A DNA stretch of 64,000 nt from Saccharospirillum salsuginis (GCF_014651855.1 NZ_BMXR01000002.1:347730-411729), one strand, 5' to 3'. Shown: positions 9,713 through 20,283, counted from the stretch's first letter. Notes: a model not told the origin generated them from the letters alone. Translations and numbers: made by a program.

Positions 9713-10072
9713 ATGATGGTTGAGAATTTAGTACTGGTGGTGCACGTGGTGTTGGCCGTAGCCCTGGTGGGCTTCGTGTTGATCCAGCGCGGCAAGGGCG
9801 CCGATGCCGGCGCCTCGTTCGGCGGTGGTGCATCCCAGACCGTTTTCGGTAGCGGTGGTAGCGGTAATTTTCTGACCCGCACCACGGCTATCCTGGCGAC
9901 CGGTTTCTTCCTGACAAGCTTTGGGCTGGCCTATGTGGCCAAGCAAAAAGCCGAAGGTCTGGATGATCTCGGTCTGGACATCCCTGCGGCGGAGCAGACC
10001 ACCGAATCGCAGGAAGTCCCGGCTGGGGAAGAAAGCAGTGGCAGCAGTGTCACTGAAATCCCCGCCGAGTAA
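9713..10072 (+). CDS. secG: Preprotein translocase subunit SecG
   Basis: Small inner-membrane subunit of the SecYEG channel. 119 residues with two membrane helices (about 3-22 and 52-72) joined by a Gly/Ser-rich loop that contains GASFGGGASQTVFGS, the SecG signature. The acidic Ser/Glu-rich tail from about residue 85 is variable in the family. Two start codons lie in tandem (9713 and 9716); I used the first. tRNA-Leu begins seven bases after the stop, so the tRNA is probably cut out of the secG transcript. Confidence 0.95.
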   Translation: MMVENLVLVVHVVLAVALVGFVLIQRGKGADAGASFGGGASQTVFGSGGSGNFLTRTTAILATGFFLTSFGLAYVAKQKAEGLDDLGLDIPAAEQTTESQEVPAGEESSGSSVTEIPAE

Positions 10073-10079
10073 CGCTTTT

Positions 10080-10166
10080 GCCGACGTGGTGGAATTGGTA
10101 GACACGCCATCTTGAGGGGGTGGTGGGCTTTAGCCCGTGCTAGTTCGAGTCTAGTCGTCGGCACCA
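10080..10166 (+). tRNA. tRNA-Leu(GAG)
   Basis: 87 bases including an encoded CCA. Acceptor stem GCCGACG / CGTCGGC, class II variable arm, T-arm with GTTCGAGTC. The anticodon arm is CCATC-TTGAGGG-GGTGG, with anticodon GAG. It lies directly after secG, the position known from E. coli. Confidence 0.96.
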
Positions 10167-10170
10167 ATAC

Positions 10171-10200
10171 AAAGGCCTGTTCATCAGGCCTTTTCTTTTT
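10171..10200 (+). terminator. Intrinsic terminator after tRNA-Leu
   Basis: Perfect nine-base stem AAAGGCCTG / CAGGCCTTT with a five-base loop and a T-rich tail (TTTTCTTTTT). Confidence 0.9.
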
Positions 10201-10250
10201 ATGCGGAGACCGCATATCGGGCACGGATTGCCCGGTCTTGGTTTCGGCCC

Positions 10251-10279
10251 TTGAAAGTCCGGCGCTGCATCCCTATAAT
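10251..10279 (+). promoter_or_regulatory. Strong sigma-70 promoter of the tRNA-fMet/rimP unit
   Basis: TTGAAA (10251-10256), spacer of exactly 17, TATAAT (10274-10279), then a GC-rich discriminator GCGCGCC typical of stringently controlled stable-RNA promoters. Transcription would run through the broken tRNA-fMet copy, the intact tRNA-fMet and perhaps into rimP. Confidence 0.8.
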
Positions 10280-10323
10280 GCGCGCCGCCTGACGCGGTTT
10301 ATGCGCGTTTGGAAAGAGTTTGT

Positions 10324-10412
10324 TGCGGGGTGGAGCAGTCTGGTAGCTCGTTGGGCTCCCCACCCCGAAAGAGCCGAAGGGAGTCACCGACCTTCGGCTT
10401 ATGAGCCCGACC
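10324..10412 (+). pseudogene. Broken copy of tRNA-fMet: 5' half plus inverted anticodon-arm fragment
   Basis: Positions 10324-10358 repeat the first 35 bases of the intact tRNA-fMet (10451 onward) with a single change (C to T in the anticodon stem), then diverge. About 30 bases later, 10388-10412 is the reverse complement of the intact anticodon arm with one change. The two pieces can fold on each other: GTTGGGCTC (10350-10358) with GAGCCCGAC, and AGCCGAAGG with CCTTCGGCT. No T-arm or acceptor 3' strand is present, so this cannot be a working tRNA. Confidence 0.75.
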
Positions 10413-10450
10413 ACGGAGAGTGGCTAGGGTATTCGGTGGCAAAGGTTTAG

Positions 10451-10527
<77 letters not shown>

Positions 10528-10892
10528 ATTGTATCGGCGATCACTGGGAGTGACGCCCGGCGTTGAGACCACGGGTACGACGCCTGGTCTACGGACCATA
10601 CGGAAGCCAGAGGGCCTTCCGTCGCAGAGAGCGGTCCGTGTGACCCGTTTTTGGAGCCCCTCATTGAAGGGGCTTTTTTGTACATGGAGGTCTTTACTTC
10701 GCGAAGCGCGGGCGTTCCGACGCCTTGGGGTGCAAGCGAATGTGTACATGGAGGTACTGTCGAGATCAGATTGCACGATTGATCTGGGCCTGCGGAGCCA
10801 GCGGAAGGTGTTGGTTCCAAAGTTGCCCTTTTTTTGTCTTTGAAAAAAGTGAGGCCATCGGCGCAGCGCCGTGGCCCAATTAGAGGTAATAG
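10528..10892 (+). other. Leader region between tRNA-fMet and rimP
   Basis: 365 bases without a credible gene. It contains a strong terminator (10655-10679), two direct copies of GTACATGGAGGT (about 10680 and 10742), and a GC-rich hairpin GGCCATCGGCGC / GCGCCGTGGCC just before rimP (10853-10876) that may act in the rimP-nusA leader. A 104-codon frame (10529-10843) crosses the terminator and looks fortuitous. Confidence 0.6.
10655..10679 (+). terminator. Intrinsic terminator downstream of tRNA-fMet
   Basis: Stem AGCCCCT / AGGGGCT, six-base loop, six T. It separates the tRNA from the rimP operon, so rimP needs read-through or its own promoter. Confidence 0.85.
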
Positions 10893-11354
10893 ATGGCGAA
10901 AGTCGATGAACTCAAGGTATTGCTGGATCCCGTGGTAACGGGTCTGGGCTATGTGTTCTGGGGGGTGGAATATGCTTCTCAGGGCAAACACAGCACCTTG
11001 CGGGTGTTCATCGACCATGAAGACGGCATCAATGTTGACCAGTGTGCCGAGGTCAGCCATCAGATCAGCGCCGTCATGGACGTTGAAGATCCGATCGCCC
11101 AGAACTATACGCTGGAAGTCTCCTCCCCCGGCATGGACCGTCCCCTGTTTACCCTGGAACAGTACGCCGCCTACATCGGCGAGTGGGTCAATGTCCGGCT
11201 GCGCGCACCCTTCGAAGGCCGTCGCAAATTCAAGGGGGTGTTGACCGCCATCGAGGATCAGGATGTTTGCGTCACCGTCGACGGGACCGATTACCTGCTG
11301 CCGATCGAAAGCATCGAGAAAGCGAACCTGATTCCCAATTTCGACAAAAAATAA
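10893..11354 (+). CDS. rimP: Ribosome maturation factor RimP
   Basis: Assists 30S subunit maturation. 153 residues with the N-terminal alpha/beta domain ([18 protein letters not shown], about 10-27) and the C-terminal SH3-like domain ([19 protein letters not shown]). The signature [10 protein letters not shown] (about 72-81) is diagnostic. First gene of the conserved rimP-nusA-infB operon, with a GAGGT ribosome site seven bases before the ATG. Confidence 0.95.
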   Translation: MAKVDELKVLLDPVVTGLGYVFWGVEYASQGKHSTLRVFIDHEDGINVDQCAEVSHQISAVMDVEDPIAQNYTLEVSSPGMDRPLFTLEQYAAYIGEWVNVRLRAPFEGRRKFKGVLTAIEDQDVCVTVDGTDYLLPIESIEKANLIPNFDKK

Positions 11355-11436
11355 GTGCGGCGCAACCGCATACAGAACATAGCGATTCAACCGAAAGGAA
11401 AGCCCGGTACAGTCCGGCAAACGAGAGGCTGAGACG

Positions 11437-12930
11437 ATGAGCAAAGAAATTCTCCTGGTCGTGGACGCGGTAGCGAACGAAAAGGGTGTGTCCCGCGAGG
11501 TCATCTTTGACGCCATGGAGCTCGCACTGGCCGCGGCCGCCAAGAAGCGTTTCGACGAGGAAGGCGAGGCGGATATTCATGTGGTCATCGACCGCAAGAC
11601 CGGCGAGTACGAGACCTTTCGCCGCTGGACCGTTCGGGACAACGAAGCTGTGCCGACCCTGGGATCCGAGTGGACACTGGAAGAGGCGCACGAAGTCGAC
11701 AAATCGCTGCAACCGGGCGATATCTACGAAGAAAAGATCGAAAACGCCGGTTTTGGTCGCATCAGCGCCCAGGCCGCGAAACAGATCATCGTGCAGAAAG
11801 TGCGCGAAGCCGAGCGCGCCAAGATCGTCGAGCAATACCGTGAACGCGTCGGTGAAATGGTGCTGGGGACCGTCAAGAAGGTCACCCGTGACAACATCAT
11901 CGTCGATCTGGGAAATAACGCCGAAGCCGTGTTGCCGCGCGAGGAAGTGATCGGGCGCGAAACCTTCCGCATCGGCGATCGGATGCGGGCGGTTCTGCAA
12001 GGCGTACGCGCCGAAGGCCGTGGACCGCAGCTGGTTCTCAGCCGAGCCAGCAACGAGATGTTGATTGAGCTGTTCCGCATCGAGGTGCCGGAGATCCAGG
12101 AAGAAGTGATCGAGATTCGCGGTTGCGCCCGGGACCCGGGTTCACGCGCCAAAATCGCCGTGAAGACCAACGACGGTCGTATCGACCCGGTCGGGGCCTG
12201 CGTCGGTATGCGCGGTTCCCGTGTGCAAGCGGTGTCCAACGAACTGAACAACGAACGGGTCGACATCATCCTGTGGGACGATAACCCGGCACAATTGGTG
12301 ATTAACGCCATGGCGCCGGCCGAAGTGGCATCCATCGTCATGGACGAGGACACCCACACCATGGATGTGGCGGTCGCGTCCGACAATCTGGCCATCGCCA
12401 TCGGCCGCAACGGCCAGAACGTTCGGCTGGCCAGTGACCTGACGGGCTGGACCATCAACGTGATGACCGAAGAGGAAGCCGGCGAGAAGCAGGAAGAGGA
12501 AGCCGGTCAACTGGTTCGTTACTTCGAAGAGAAGCTGGATGTCGATGAAGACATCGCGGCCGTACTGGTCGAGGAAGGCTTCACCACTCTGGAAGAAGTG
12601 GCCTATGTGCCGCTGGAGGAAATGCTAGGCATTGAAGGCTTTGACGAGGATATGGTCCAGGAGCTGCGTCAACGCGCCAAGGACGTACTCCTGACGCTCG
12701 AATTGGCGAGCGAAGAGCAACTGGACTCCGCCGAACCCAGTGAGGATTTGCTCAATATGGACGGCATGGACGACCACCTGGCCCGTGTCCTGGCCAGCAA
12801 AGGTATCAGTACGATGGAAGATTTGGCGGAACAGAGTATCGATGACCTGATGGACATCGATGATATGGACGAGGAACGTGCCGGTCAGTTGATTATGGCA
12901 GCACGGGCGCCTTGGTTTGAGAACGAGTAA
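11437..12930 (+). CDS. nusA: Transcription termination/antitermination factor NusA
   Basis: Binds RNA polymerase and modulates pausing, termination and rRNA antitermination. 497 residues: N-terminal polymerase-binding domain (1-125), S1 domain (about 135-200), two KH domains (about 205-345, with IGRNGQN at about 321-327), and two acidic C-terminal helix-hairpin-helix repeats (about 365-425 and 435-497), the longer form typical of Gammaproteobacteria. The stretch of 82 bases before it carries no hairpin. infB begins 19 bases after the stop. Confidence 0.97.
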   Translation: MSKEILLVVDAVANEKGVSREVIFDAMELALAAAAKKRFDEEGEADIHVVIDRKTGEYETFRRWTVRDNEAVPTLGSEWTLEEAHEVDKSLQPGDIYEEKIENAGFGRISAQAAKQIIVQKVREAERAKIVEQYRERVGEMVLGTVKKVTRDNIIVDLGNNAEAVLPREEVIGRETFRIGDRMRAVLQGVRAEGRGPQLVLSRASNEMLIELFRIEVPEIQEEVIEIRGCARDPGSRAKIAVKTNDGRIDPVGACVGMRGSRVQAVSNELNNERVDIILWDDNPAQLVINAMAPAEVASIVMDEDTHTMDVAVASDNLAIAIGRNGQNVRLASDLTGWTINVMTEEEAGEKQEEEAGQLVRYFEEKLDVDEDIAAVLVEEGFTTLEEVAYVPLEEMLGIEGFDEDMVQELRQRAKDVLLTLELASEEQLDSAEPSEDLLNMDGMDDHLARVLASKGISTMEDLAEQSIDDLMDIDDMDEERAGQLIMAARAPWFENE

Positions 12931-12949
12931 TCACGGGTAGGAGGAATCC

Positions 12950-15562
12950 ATGGCAGAAGTCACCGTTAAACAACTGGCGGAAAGCGTTGGTACACCCGTT
13001 GATCGTTTATTGAAACAGATGAGCGATGCTGGTCTGCCGCATAAAGCCGAAAGCGATGCGGTCAGTGACGACCAGAAACAGACCCTGTTGACGTACCTGA
13101 AGACCAGTCACGGCGAAAACAGCGGGTCACCCAAAAAGATCACCCTGAAACGCAAAGTCACCACCCAATTGAAAACCGGTGGTGGCGGGCGCGGCAAGAC
13201 CGTCAGCATCGAGGTGCGCAAAAAGCGCACCTATGTGAAGCGCGATGCGGCCGAGGGCGCCGAAGCACCCAGCCAGGCCGAGCCGACACCGGCGGCCGAT
13301 TCCATTGCCAGCCGTCGTGCCGAAGAGGACGCCAAGCTGGAAGCGGCTCGCCAACGCGACGCCGAGGAAAAGGCCCGTGAGGAAGCGGCACGTAAGGAAA
13401 CGGCTGAGAAAGAAGCCGCCGAGCCTGCCGCTGCGGAAAAGAAAGCCAAACCGGAAGCCAAGAAAGCCAAGGCCGAGCCGGAAGAGGTTGATCCGAAACT
13501 CGCGGTTGCCGAAGCCGAAGCCAAGATGGCCAAGGAAGACCGCACCAGCGACAAGAAGAAGCACAAGACCGAAAAACCGATCCGTGTCGATGATGGCCCC
13601 GCAGCCGATGCCCGCAAGGCCGGTCACAAGAAGGGTGGCAAGCGAGCCGAAGTGGCTCAGCGCAGCGCAACCGGTCGTGGTGGCAACAAGCATCAGCAAA
13701 TGTTGTCGGCGTTGAACGAAGGCGAAGGCTTCGGCCGCCGTCGTCGTCCGAAGAAAGGCCACGGCAAGAAGCGCGATCACCAGTTCGAACGTCCGACCGC
13801 ACCGGTCGTACGCGAAGTGCAACTGGGCGAGGCGATCACTGTGTCCGACCTGGCTCAACAGATGTCGGTCAAGGCCGCCGAAGTGGTCAAGATCCTGTTC
13901 AAGATGGGTGTCATGGTCACCGTGAACCAGAGCATCGATCAGGACACCGCCATTCTGGTCATCGAGGAAATGGGTCACAAGTACACCATCGTCAACGAGA
14001 ATGCGATGGAAGACGATGTGATGGAAGTGACCTACGAAGGTGAAGAGTCTCCGCGTGCGCCGGTCGTCACCGTCATGGGTCACGTCGACCACGGTAAGAC
14101 CAGTCTGCTGGATCACATTCGCCGCACCCGGGTCACCGCCGGCGAGTCCGGTGGTATTACCCAGCATATCGGTGCCTACCACGTGGAAACCGGCAAGGGG
14201 ATGATTACCTTCCTCGATACACCGGGCCACGAAGCGTTCACCGCCATGCGCGCCCGCGGTGCCCAGGCGACGGACGTGGTTATTCTGGTTGTGGCGGCCG
14301 ACGACGGTGTCATGCCGCAAACCGAAGAAGCCATTCAGCACGCCAAGGCGGCCGGTGTTCCGATCATCGTGGCCATCAACAAGATGGACAAGGAAGGTGC
14401 CGACCCGGATCGTGTGATCAACGAACTGGCGCAGCGGGAAGTTATTCCCGAAGACTGGGGCGGTGACACCCAATTCGTCAAGGTGTCCGCACACAGCGGT
14501 TTGGGCATCGATGAGCTGCTGGACGGTGTCCTGCTGCAGTCCGAAATGCTCGAATTGAAGGCTCACTACGAAGGCCCGGGCAAGGGTGTCGTGGTCGAAT
14601 CGAGTCTGGACAAGGGTCGCGGCGCTGTCGCCACTGTTCTGGTCCAGTCCGGTCGTTTGAGCAAAGGCGATGTGGTTCTGGCCGGACACTTCTACGGCAA
14701 GGTTCGGGCCCTGCTGGATGAAACCGGCAAGCAGGTCGAGCATGCTGGCCCATCCATTCCGGTCGAGATCCTCGGCCTGAACGGCACTCCGGATGCCGGT
14801 GACGAGTTTGTTGTCGTCGATAGCGAACGGGATGCCCGTGAAGTCGCCGAAATGCGCAGCGAACGCAGCAAGGAGTCCATGCAGGCTCAGCAACAGGCGG
14901 CCAAGCTGGATGCTTTGTTCCAGGGCATGGGTTCCGATGAACAGAAGAACCTCAATGTCGTCGTCAAGGCCGACGTTCGCGGTTCACTGGAAGCCATCAA
15001 CGCCTCCCTGCAGAAATTGAGCACGGATGAGGTGAAGGTCAACATCGTCGCCAGCGGCGTGGGTGCGATCTCCGAGTCCGACGCGAACCTGGCGATCACC
15101 GCCGGCGCTGTGGTCTTCGGTTTCAACGTCCGTGCCACCGGCAAGGCGCGTCAGGTTATCGAACAGGCCGGCCTTGATCTGCGTTACTACAACGTGATCT
15201 ACGACCTGATCGACGACGTCAAGGCGGCGATGAGCGGCTTGTTGTCACCGGATCTGCGTGAGGAAATCGTCGGTCTGGCCGAAGTGCGCGATGTCTTCAA
15301 TTCACCCAAGTTCGGTCAGGTGGCCGGGTGTATGGTGATCGAGGGCACGGTGTACCGGAACAAGAAGATCCGCGTATTGCGTGATGAAGTGGTGATCTAC
15401 GAAGGCGAACTCGAATCGCTGCGGCGCTATAAGGACGATGTCCAGGACGTGCGGCAGGGTATGGAGTGCGGCATCGGCGTCAAGAACTACAATGACGTCA
15501 AGGCCGGCGACAAGATCGAGGTCTTCGACGTGAAGGAAGTGGCTCGCAGCATCGACGATTGA
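12950..15562 (+). CDS. infB: Translation initiation factor IF-2
   Basis: GTPase that brings fMet-tRNA to the 30S subunit. 870 residues: N-terminal IF2 domain (1-50), a long charged Lys/Glu/Ala linker (about 50-290), a second IF2_N motif (about 290-345), the G domain with P loop GHVDHGKT (about 377-384), DTPGH and NKMD, then domains II to IV ending in the fMet-tRNA-binding C2 domain with [15 protein letters not shown]. An AGGAGG ribosome site precedes the ATG. Internal in-frame starts as used for IF2-beta in E. coli could exist, but I cannot point to one. Confidence 0.97.
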   Translation: MAEVTVKQLAESVGTPVDRLLKQMSDAGLPHKAESDAVSDDQKQTLLTYLKTSHGENSGSPKKITLKRKVTTQLKTGGGGRGKTVSIEVRKKRTYVKRDAAEGAEAPSQAEPTPAADSIASRRAEEDAKLEAARQRDAEEKAREEAARKETAEKEAAEPAAAEKKAKPEAKKAKAEPEEVDPKLAVAEAEAKMAKEDRTSDKKKHKTEKPIRVDDGPAADARKAGHKKGGKRAEVAQRSATGRGGNKHQQMLSALNEGEGFGRRRRPKKGHGKKRDHQFERPTAPVVREVQLGEAITVSDLAQQMSVKAAEVVKILFKMGVMVTVNQSIDQDTAILVIEEMGHKYTIVNENAMEDDVMEVTYEGEESPRAPVVTVMGHVDHGKTSLLDHIRRTRVTAGESGGITQHIGAYHVETGKGMITFLDTPGHEAFTAMRARGAQATDVVILVVAADDGVMPQTEEAIQHAKAAGVPIIVAINKMDKEGADPDRVINELAQREVIPEDWGGDTQFVKVSAHSGLGIDELLDGVLLQSEMLELKAHYEGPGKGVVVESSLDKGRGAVATVLVQSGRLSKGDVVLAGHFYGKVRALLDETGKQVEHAGPSIPVEILGLNGTPDAGDEFVVVDSERDAREVAEMRSERSKESMQAQQQAAKLDALFQGMGSDEQKNLNVVVKADVRGSLEAINASLQKLSTDEVKVNIVASGVGAISESDANLAITAGAVVFGFNVRATGKARQVIEQAGLDLRYYNVIYDLIDDVKAAMSGLLSPDLREEIVGLAEVRDVFNSPKFGQVAGCMVIEGTVYRNKKIRVLRDEVVIYEGELESLRRYKDDVQDVRQGMECGIGVKNYNDVKAGDKIEVFDVKEVARSIDD

Positions 15563-15613
15563 TGTCGTTGAGTGCCTGGGTCGGGGTGGGGGCCATTGGG
15601 GCCGCCCACCAGC

Positions 15614-15721
15614 GTAGGTCGGATTAGCGCAGCGTAATCCGACAATCCAGACGGTGGCGATGATTTTCGACGTTGTCACGGGTGGGTGTCGGATTACGGC
15701 CTTCGGCCTAATCCGACCTAC
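15614..15721. repeat. Pair of REP-type palindromes in inverted orientation
   Basis: Two short palindromes built on the same GTAGGTCGGATTA head: 15614-15643 (with AGCGCAGCG in the middle) and, inverted, 15688-15721 (with CGGCCTTCGGCC in the middle). They are 44 bases apart. This TCGGATTA...TAATCCGA family is widespread among proteobacterial REP elements. It sits in the infB-rbfA gap, where it could stabilise or attenuate the transcript. Confidence 0.85.
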
Positions 15722-15780
15722 AGTTCCCACAAAACCCGATTTCCAACAACCTCCCCAAAGCCAGAAACGAGAGGCCCACC

Positions 15781-16176
15781 ATGGCCAAAGAAAACAGCCG
15801 TATTCGCCGCATCGCGGACCAGATTCAACGTGACCTGTCCGTATTGATCCAGCAGGAGGTCAAAGACCCGCGTCTGGGAATGGTGACCATCAATGCGGTG
15901 AAGGTGAGTCGTGATTTGTCCTACGCGGATGTCTACTTCACCTGCATGGTCTTCGGCGACGATGCGGATGCGGAGCAGGCCCGGCGTGAGCAGGAGAAAC
16001 TGTTGAACAAAGCGTCGGGTTTCCTGCGGTCGATGCTGGCGCAGGCGTTGAAGTTGCGGGTGATGCCGCAGTTACGATTCCACTACGATGAAGTGATCGA
16101 ATCCGGGGCGCGTCTGAGCGGCCTGATCGATGAGGCGTTGCGTCAGGACAAGTCCCGTCATCGTGGTGACGAGTGA
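15781..16176 (+). CDS. rbfA: Ribosome-binding factor A
   Basis: Cold-adaptation and 30S maturation factor acting near the 16S 5' helix. 131 residues with a KH-like fold. Family signatures visible are RIADQIQRDLSVLIQQEVKDPR (start near 10; shown only in part by function) and the LRFHYDE motif near residue 99. Clear GAGAGG ribosome site. In the usual place between infB and truB, although REP palindromes widen the gap to infB. Confidence 0.94.
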   Translation: MAKENSRIRRIADQIQRDLSVLIQQEVKDPRLGMVTINAVKVSRDLSYADVYFTCMVFGDDADAEQARREQEKLLNKASGFLRSMLAQALKLRVMPQLRFHYDEVIESGARLSGLIDEALRQDKSRHRGDE

Positions 16177-16264
16177 CTGCGCGATTGTGAAGTATCCACC
16201 GGCCGACCGTCTTTCGGCCGGTGTTCCCTCCTTGTGTTGAACTCCCCGGTTTTGGATTTCCCCG

Positions 16265-17194
16265 ATGGCTAGACGAAAAAAAGGACGTCCGATCAACGGT
16301 ATTGTGTTGGTGGATAAGCCGGCGGGCTGGTCGTCCAATGCGGTGCTGCAGAAAGTGCGATGGTTGTTCCAGGCTCAAAAGGCGGGCCATACCGGTGCGC
16401 TGGACCCCTTGGCGACCGGTTTGTTGCCCGTGTGTCTGGGGGAGGCGACCAAGTTCACGCGGTTTCTGTTGGATGCGGACAAAGCCTATTTGACGACAGC
16501 CCGGCTCGGCATACGGACCGAAACGCTGGACGCCGAAGGCGAGGTGACGGATACCGCGCCTGTACCGGCCCTGGATGCCGCGACGATCGAACAGCTGCTC
16601 GCCGAGCGCTTTACTGGCGACATCGAACAGGTTCCGCCCATGTATTCGGCGCTGAAACGGGACGGTAAGAAGCTTTACGAGCTGGCTCGCGAAGGCAAGG
16701 CGGTGGAGCTTGAGCCTCGGCCGGTAACCATCCACGCCTTGTCGCTGGAGCGACTGGGCACCGATGAACTGGATCTGGCGGTGGCCTGCAGCAAGGGAAC
16801 CTATATTCGCACTCTGGTCGACGACATCGGTCAGGCACTCGGCTGCGGGGCTCATGTCTCCGCGTTGCGTCGAACCCGGCACGGTCACTTCTCGCTTGAG
16901 GGCGCCATTTCACTCGATGCCCTGATCGAGCAGGGGGAAAGCGAGGGCTGTGAAGCGCTCGACCGGCATCTGTTGTCGATGGACGATCTGCTGGTCGAAC
17001 TGCCAGTGGTGGAGCTGACCGAAGGCCAGTCGCGACGTTTCAGCCACGGTAACGCGGTCGATCGTATCCCGCCGATGGACGCGGGCCAGGTGCGCGTTCG
17101 GGACGGCGTTAGCGGTCGTTTTCTGGGCGTGGGTGCGATCACCGCCGATGCCGTTCTGCAGCCGGTACGGGTTGTGGCCGACGCCGGCCATTGA
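16265..17194 (+). CDS. truB: tRNA pseudouridine-55 synthase
   Basis: Makes pseudouridine 55 in the T-loop of all elongator tRNAs. 309 residues. The catalytic aspartate is D47 in [12 protein letters not shown], and the motif KPAGWSSN (18-25) and the C-terminal PUA-like region near 250-305 are present. A stem-loop (16197-16223, CACCGGCCGA / TCGGCCGGTG) lies in the gap after rbfA and may affect expression. The ribosome site upstream of the ATG is weak. Confidence 0.95.
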   Translation: MARRKKGRPINGIVLVDKPAGWSSNAVLQKVRWLFQAQKAGHTGALDPLATGLLPVCLGEATKFTRFLLDADKAYLTTARLGIRTETLDAEGEVTDTAPVPALDAATIEQLLAERFTGDIEQVPPMYSALKRDGKKLYELAREGKAVELEPRPVTIHALSLERLGTDELDLAVACSKGTYIRTLVDDIGQALGCGAHVSALRRTRHGHFSLEGAISLDALIEQGESEGCEALDRHLLSMDDLLVELPVVELTEGQSRRFSHGNAVDRIPPMDAGQVRVRDGVSGRFLGVGAITADAVLQPVRVVADAGH

Positions 17195-17199
17195 CGGGT

Positions 17200-17227
17200 T
17201 TGTTCGCGCCGGGCCTTCATGTATAAT
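17200..17227 (+). promoter_or_regulatory. Probable promoter of rpsO
   Basis: Perfect -10 TATAAT (17222-17227) with a GCGCGCGG discriminator. The best -35 is TTGTTC (17200-17205) at 16 bases. It begins inside the gap after truB and would drive rpsO independently, as known in E. coli. Confidence 0.6.
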
Positions 17228-17330
17228 GCGCGCGGCTTCGGGCCGTTCGGGCCCGATTGCTGGAATGCCACTGTTAATGTGCACGGTGGTCACTCCTTTA
17301 TTGAATGCACATTCGTGGAGTTATTCGCCC

Positions 17331-17600
17331 ATGGCACTCACAGTCGAGCAAAAAGCTGAAATCGTAAAAGAGTTCGGTACCAACGAAACCGATACCGGCT
17401 CTCCGGAAGTGCAGGTTGCCCTGCTGACCCGCAACATCGAAGGTCTGCAAGGCCACTTCAAAGCCAACGCCAAGGATCACCATTCCCGTCGGGGCCTGAT
17501 CCGCATGGTTAACCAGCGCCGCAAACTGCTGGATTACCTGAAGCGTAAAGACGTTTCGCGTTACGCCAGCCTGATCAAGCGTTTGGGTCTGCGTCGCTAA
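17331..17600 (+). CDS. rpsO: 30S ribosomal protein S15
   Basis: Primary 16S-binding protein of the small subunit platform. 89 residues, the exact family length, with [12 protein letters not shown] (22-33), the HH of KDHHSRRGL and the C-terminal [12 protein letters not shown]. The start at 17331 gives the normal N-terminus; the leader of about 100 bases could fold for S15 autoregulation, as in E. coli, but I did not find an obvious pseudoknot. A terminator follows. Confidence 0.97.
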   Translation: MALTVEQKAEIVKEFGTNETDTGSPEVQVALLTRNIEGLQGHFKANAKDHHSRRGLIRMVNQRRKLLDYLKRKDVSRYASLIKRLGLRR

Positions 17601-17615
17601 GCGGACGATTTCCAG

Positions 17616-17648
17616 CAAGGGCTCCCAACGGGAGCCCTTGTTGTTTTC
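17616..17648 (+). terminator. Intrinsic terminator after rpsO
   Basis: Eleven-base perfect stem CAAGGGCTCCC / GGGAGCCCTTG with a three-base loop, then TTGTTTTC. Confidence 0.88.
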
Positions 17649-17701
17649 GCACTGTGAAAACCGGCTTGAAACTCCCCATCCACCGGCTAGTGTAGTGGTC
17701 G

Positions 17702-17837
17702 GTTGGTAGACCAACATATGGACAACCGTGAACAACGATATCTTCCCCGGGTCAGGGCCTTGCCCGCCTGTGGAGCTTCTATCCATGCATCTCCCCACGC
17801 GTCTCCGCCGAGGGGTGCATCGATAGAAGCATCGTTG
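17702..17837 (+). promoter_or_regulatory. Structured pnp leader, candidate RNase III/PNPase autoregulation site
   Basis: A nested set of inverted repeats upstream of pnp: GTTGGT-AG-ACCAAC (17702-17715); CAACGAT (about 17729) with ATCGTTG (17831-17837); and inside that a long imperfect hairpin from GCTTCTAT (17775) to ATAGAAGC (17830) containing TGCATCTCCCC / GGGGTGCAT. In E. coli the pnp leader forms a long stem that RNase III cuts and PNPase then degrades. The position and shape fit the same scheme; this is inference. Confidence 0.6.
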
Positions 17838-17878
17838 GGATCGGTGTCCTCTCAAAGGCAAAGAAAGAGGAGACTCAC

Positions 17879-20032
17879 GTGAGTCATTTGAACCCGATTA
17901 CCAAGCAATTCGAATTCGGCGGCAAGACCGTCACACTGGAAACCGGTCGCGTCGCCCGTCAGGCCACCGGTGCCGTTTTGTGTTCCATCGACGACATCCA
18001 GGTACTGGCCACCGTTGTCGCGGCCAAGGAACCCAAGCCCGGCCAGCCCTTCTTCCCGCTGTCCGTTCACTACCAGGAAAAGTACTACGCCGCCGGCAAG
18101 ATCCCGGGGGGTTACCTGAAGCGTGAAGGCCGTCCGTCTGAGAAGGAAACCCTGACCTCCCGTCTGATCGACCGCCCGATCCGTCCGCTGTTCCCGAAAG
18201 GGTTCATGAACGAAGTGCAGGTCATCCTGAACGTCATTTCCGCCAACAAGACGGACGATCCGGACATCGCCGCCATGATTGCCACTTCGGCCGCGCTGTC
18301 CATCTCCGGCATTCCGTTCGCGGGCCCGATCGGCGCTGCCCGCGTTGGCTACACCGACGCCGAAGGCTATGTGCTGAACCCGACGTTCGAGCAACTGAAA
18401 GATTCCCGTCTGAACATGGTCGTCGCCGGTACCAAGGACGCCGTCCTGATGGTTGAATCCGAAGCCGACGAACTGTCCGAAGACCAGATGCTGGGCGGTG
18501 TTCTGTACGCGCACCAGGAATTCCAGTGCGCCGTCGACGCCATCAACGACTTCACCGTCGAAGCCGGCAAGCCCAAATGGGACTTCCAGCCCGAGCCGGA
18601 AAACACGGCCCTGATCGAACAGGTCAGCAGCCAGTTCGGCGCCAAGATCGCCGAGGCGTACCAGATCTCCGACAAGATGGAGCGCTACAACGCCCTGTCC
18701 ACCCTGCGTGACGAAGCCGTCGCCGCTCTGGCGGGCGAAGAGGAAGGCCAGCCGGAAGCCGGTGAAGTGGAAGGCATCTTCGCCAAAATCGAAAAGAAAC
18801 TGGTGCGCGAGCGCATCGTCAAGGGCGAGCCTCGCATCGACGGTCGCGACAACAAGACCGTCCGCCCGATCAGCGTTGAAGTCGGTGTCCTGCCCAGCGC
18901 ACACGGTTCCGCCCTGTTCACCCGCGGCGAAACCCAGGCACTGGTCACCACCACCCTGGGAACCCTGCGCGACGGCAAGATGGAAGATTCCCTGCAGGGC
19001 AACTACACCGACCACTTCATGTTCCACTACAACTTCCCGCCGTTCAGTGTCGGTGAAGCCGGTCGCATCGGCGCCGTCGGCCGTCGTGAAATCGGTCACG
19101 GCCGCCTGGCCAAGCGCGGTGTCCTCGCCCTGATGCCGAACCACGACGACTTCCCGTACACGACTCGGGTCGTCTCCGAGATCACCGAGTCCAACGGCTC
19201 GTCCTCCATGGCCTCCGTCTGTGGCGCCTCTCTGGCCCTGATGGACGCCGGTGTCCCCGTCAAGCGCCCGGTCGCCGGCATCGCCATGGGTCTGGTCAAG
19301 GACGGCGAGCAGTTCGCCGTACTGACCGACATCCTCGGCGACGAAGACCACCTCGGCGACATGGACTTCAAAGTGGCTGGTACCGACACCGGTGTCACCG
19401 CCTTGCAGATGGACATCAAGATCGAAGGCATCACCGAACAGATCATGGAAATCGCCCTGGAACAGGCGCACGCCGCCCGTACCCACATTCTGGGTGAAAT
19501 GAACCAGGTCATCTCCCAGTCGCGCGCCGAACTGTCCGACAACGCGCCGACCATGGAAACCATGAAGATCGACACCGACAAGATCCGCGACGTCATCGGC
19601 AAGGGCGGCGCCACCATCCGCTCCATCGTCGAAGAGACCGGTTCCGAAGTCGACATCTCCGACGACGGCACCGTTCGCCTCTACGCCCCGGATGCCAAAG
19701 CCGCCCAGGCCGCCAAGGACAAGATCCTCGCCCTCACCACCGAACCCGAGCCCGGCTCGGTCTACAAAGGCAAGGTCGTCCGCATCGCCGACTTCGGCGC
19801 ATTCGTCCAGTTCCTGCCCGGCAAAGACGGCCTGGTCCACATCTCCCAGATCGCCGACCGCCGCATCGCCAAGGTGACTGACGAACTGGCCGAAGGCGAC
19901 GACGTGGTCGTCAAGATCCTCGACGTCGACAACCGGGGCCGTGTGAAACTCTCCATCCGCGAAGTCACGGACGAAGAGAAAGCCTCCTTCGACCCTGAAA
20001 TCGTCGACGACGAAAGCCCGGAAGACCTGTAA
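17879..20032 (+). CDS. pnp: Polyribonucleotide nucleotidyltransferase (PNPase)
   Basis: Phosphorolytic 3'-to-5' exoribonuclease of the degradosome. 717 residues: first RNase PH domain (about 10-145), alpha-helical linker (150-300), second, catalytic RNase PH domain (about 310-540, with [20 protein letters not shown] and the metal-binding DxxxxD in [13 protein letters not shown]), KH domain with [12 protein letters not shown] (about 575-586) and S1 domain (about 620-690). The start is the GTG at 17879, preceded by GAGGAG. It ends with a terminator at 20079. Confidence 0.97.
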   Translation: MSHLNPITKQFEFGGKTVTLETGRVARQATGAVLCSIDDIQVLATVVAAKEPKPGQPFFPLSVHYQEKYYAAGKIPGGYLKREGRPSEKETLTSRLIDRPIRPLFPKGFMNEVQVILNVISANKTDDPDIAAMIATSAALSISGIPFAGPIGAARVGYTDAEGYVLNPTFEQLKDSRLNMVVAGTKDAVLMVESEADELSEDQMLGGVLYAHQEFQCAVDAINDFTVEAGKPKWDFQPEPENTALIEQVSSQFGAKIAEAYQISDKMERYNALSTLRDEAVAALAGEEEGQPEAGEVEGIFAKIEKKLVRERIVKGEPRIDGRDNKTVRPISVEVGVLPSAHGSALFTRGETQALVTTTLGTLRDGKMEDSLQGNYTDHFMFHYNFPPFSVGEAGRIGAVGRREIGHGRLAKRGVLALMPNHDDFPYTTRVVSEITESNGSSSMASVCGASLALMDAGVPVKRPVAGIAMGLVKDGEQFAVLTDILGDEDHLGDMDFKVAGTDTGVTALQMDIKIEGITEQIMEIALEQAHAARTHILGEMNQVISQSRAELSDNAPTMETMKIDTDKIRDVIGKGGATIRSIVEETGSEVDISDDGTVRLYAPDAKAAQAAKDKILALTTEPEPGSVYKGKVVRIADFGAFVQFLPGKDGLVHISQIADRRIAKVTDELAEGDDVVVKILDVDNRGRVKLSIREVTDEEKASFDPEIVDDESPEDL

Positions 20033-20078
20033 AACCCGGCTTCCACCTTACACGCTCAAAATAGAGTGTGAGAAACAA

Positions 20079-20103
20079 AACCCCGGCCAGTCCGGGGTTT
20101 TTT
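20079..20103 (+). terminator. Intrinsic terminator after pnp
   Basis: Stem AACCCCGG / CCGGGGTT with six T following. Confidence 0.9.
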
Positions 20104-20137
20104 GTTGCTGGAAGGCTGAGAACGGCTAAAAAGACTA

Positions 20138-20249
20138 GCGGTGGAGGCCCCTTATGCTTATTCGGGGATATCTGAGGCAGGATGCCGAAGCTAAGCCCCC
20201 ATGGACGGGTTTACGGCGGCCCCGAATAAGCATAAGGGGTCACCACCGC
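20138..20249 (-). repeat. Three-way-junction repeat, copy 4 (inverted)
   Basis: Just after the pnp terminator. A perfect 20-base inverted repeat forms the arms (20148-20167 with 20220-20239) and extends outward by about ten more pairs with two defects. The arm sequence, CCCCTTATGCTTATTCGGGG, is unlike any other copy. On the minus strand P2 is CCCG-TCCA-TGGG and P3 is GGCA-TCC-TGCC, with a three-base loop. Confidence 0.85.
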
Positions 20250-20283
20250 GGGTTTTGCCACGGAACCCAACCGTTCCACTGAC

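Noticed and set aside
10529..10843. 104-codon frame between tRNA-fMet and rimP
   Set aside because: It crosses a strong intrinsic terminator, has no ribosome site and its protein has no recognisable feature.
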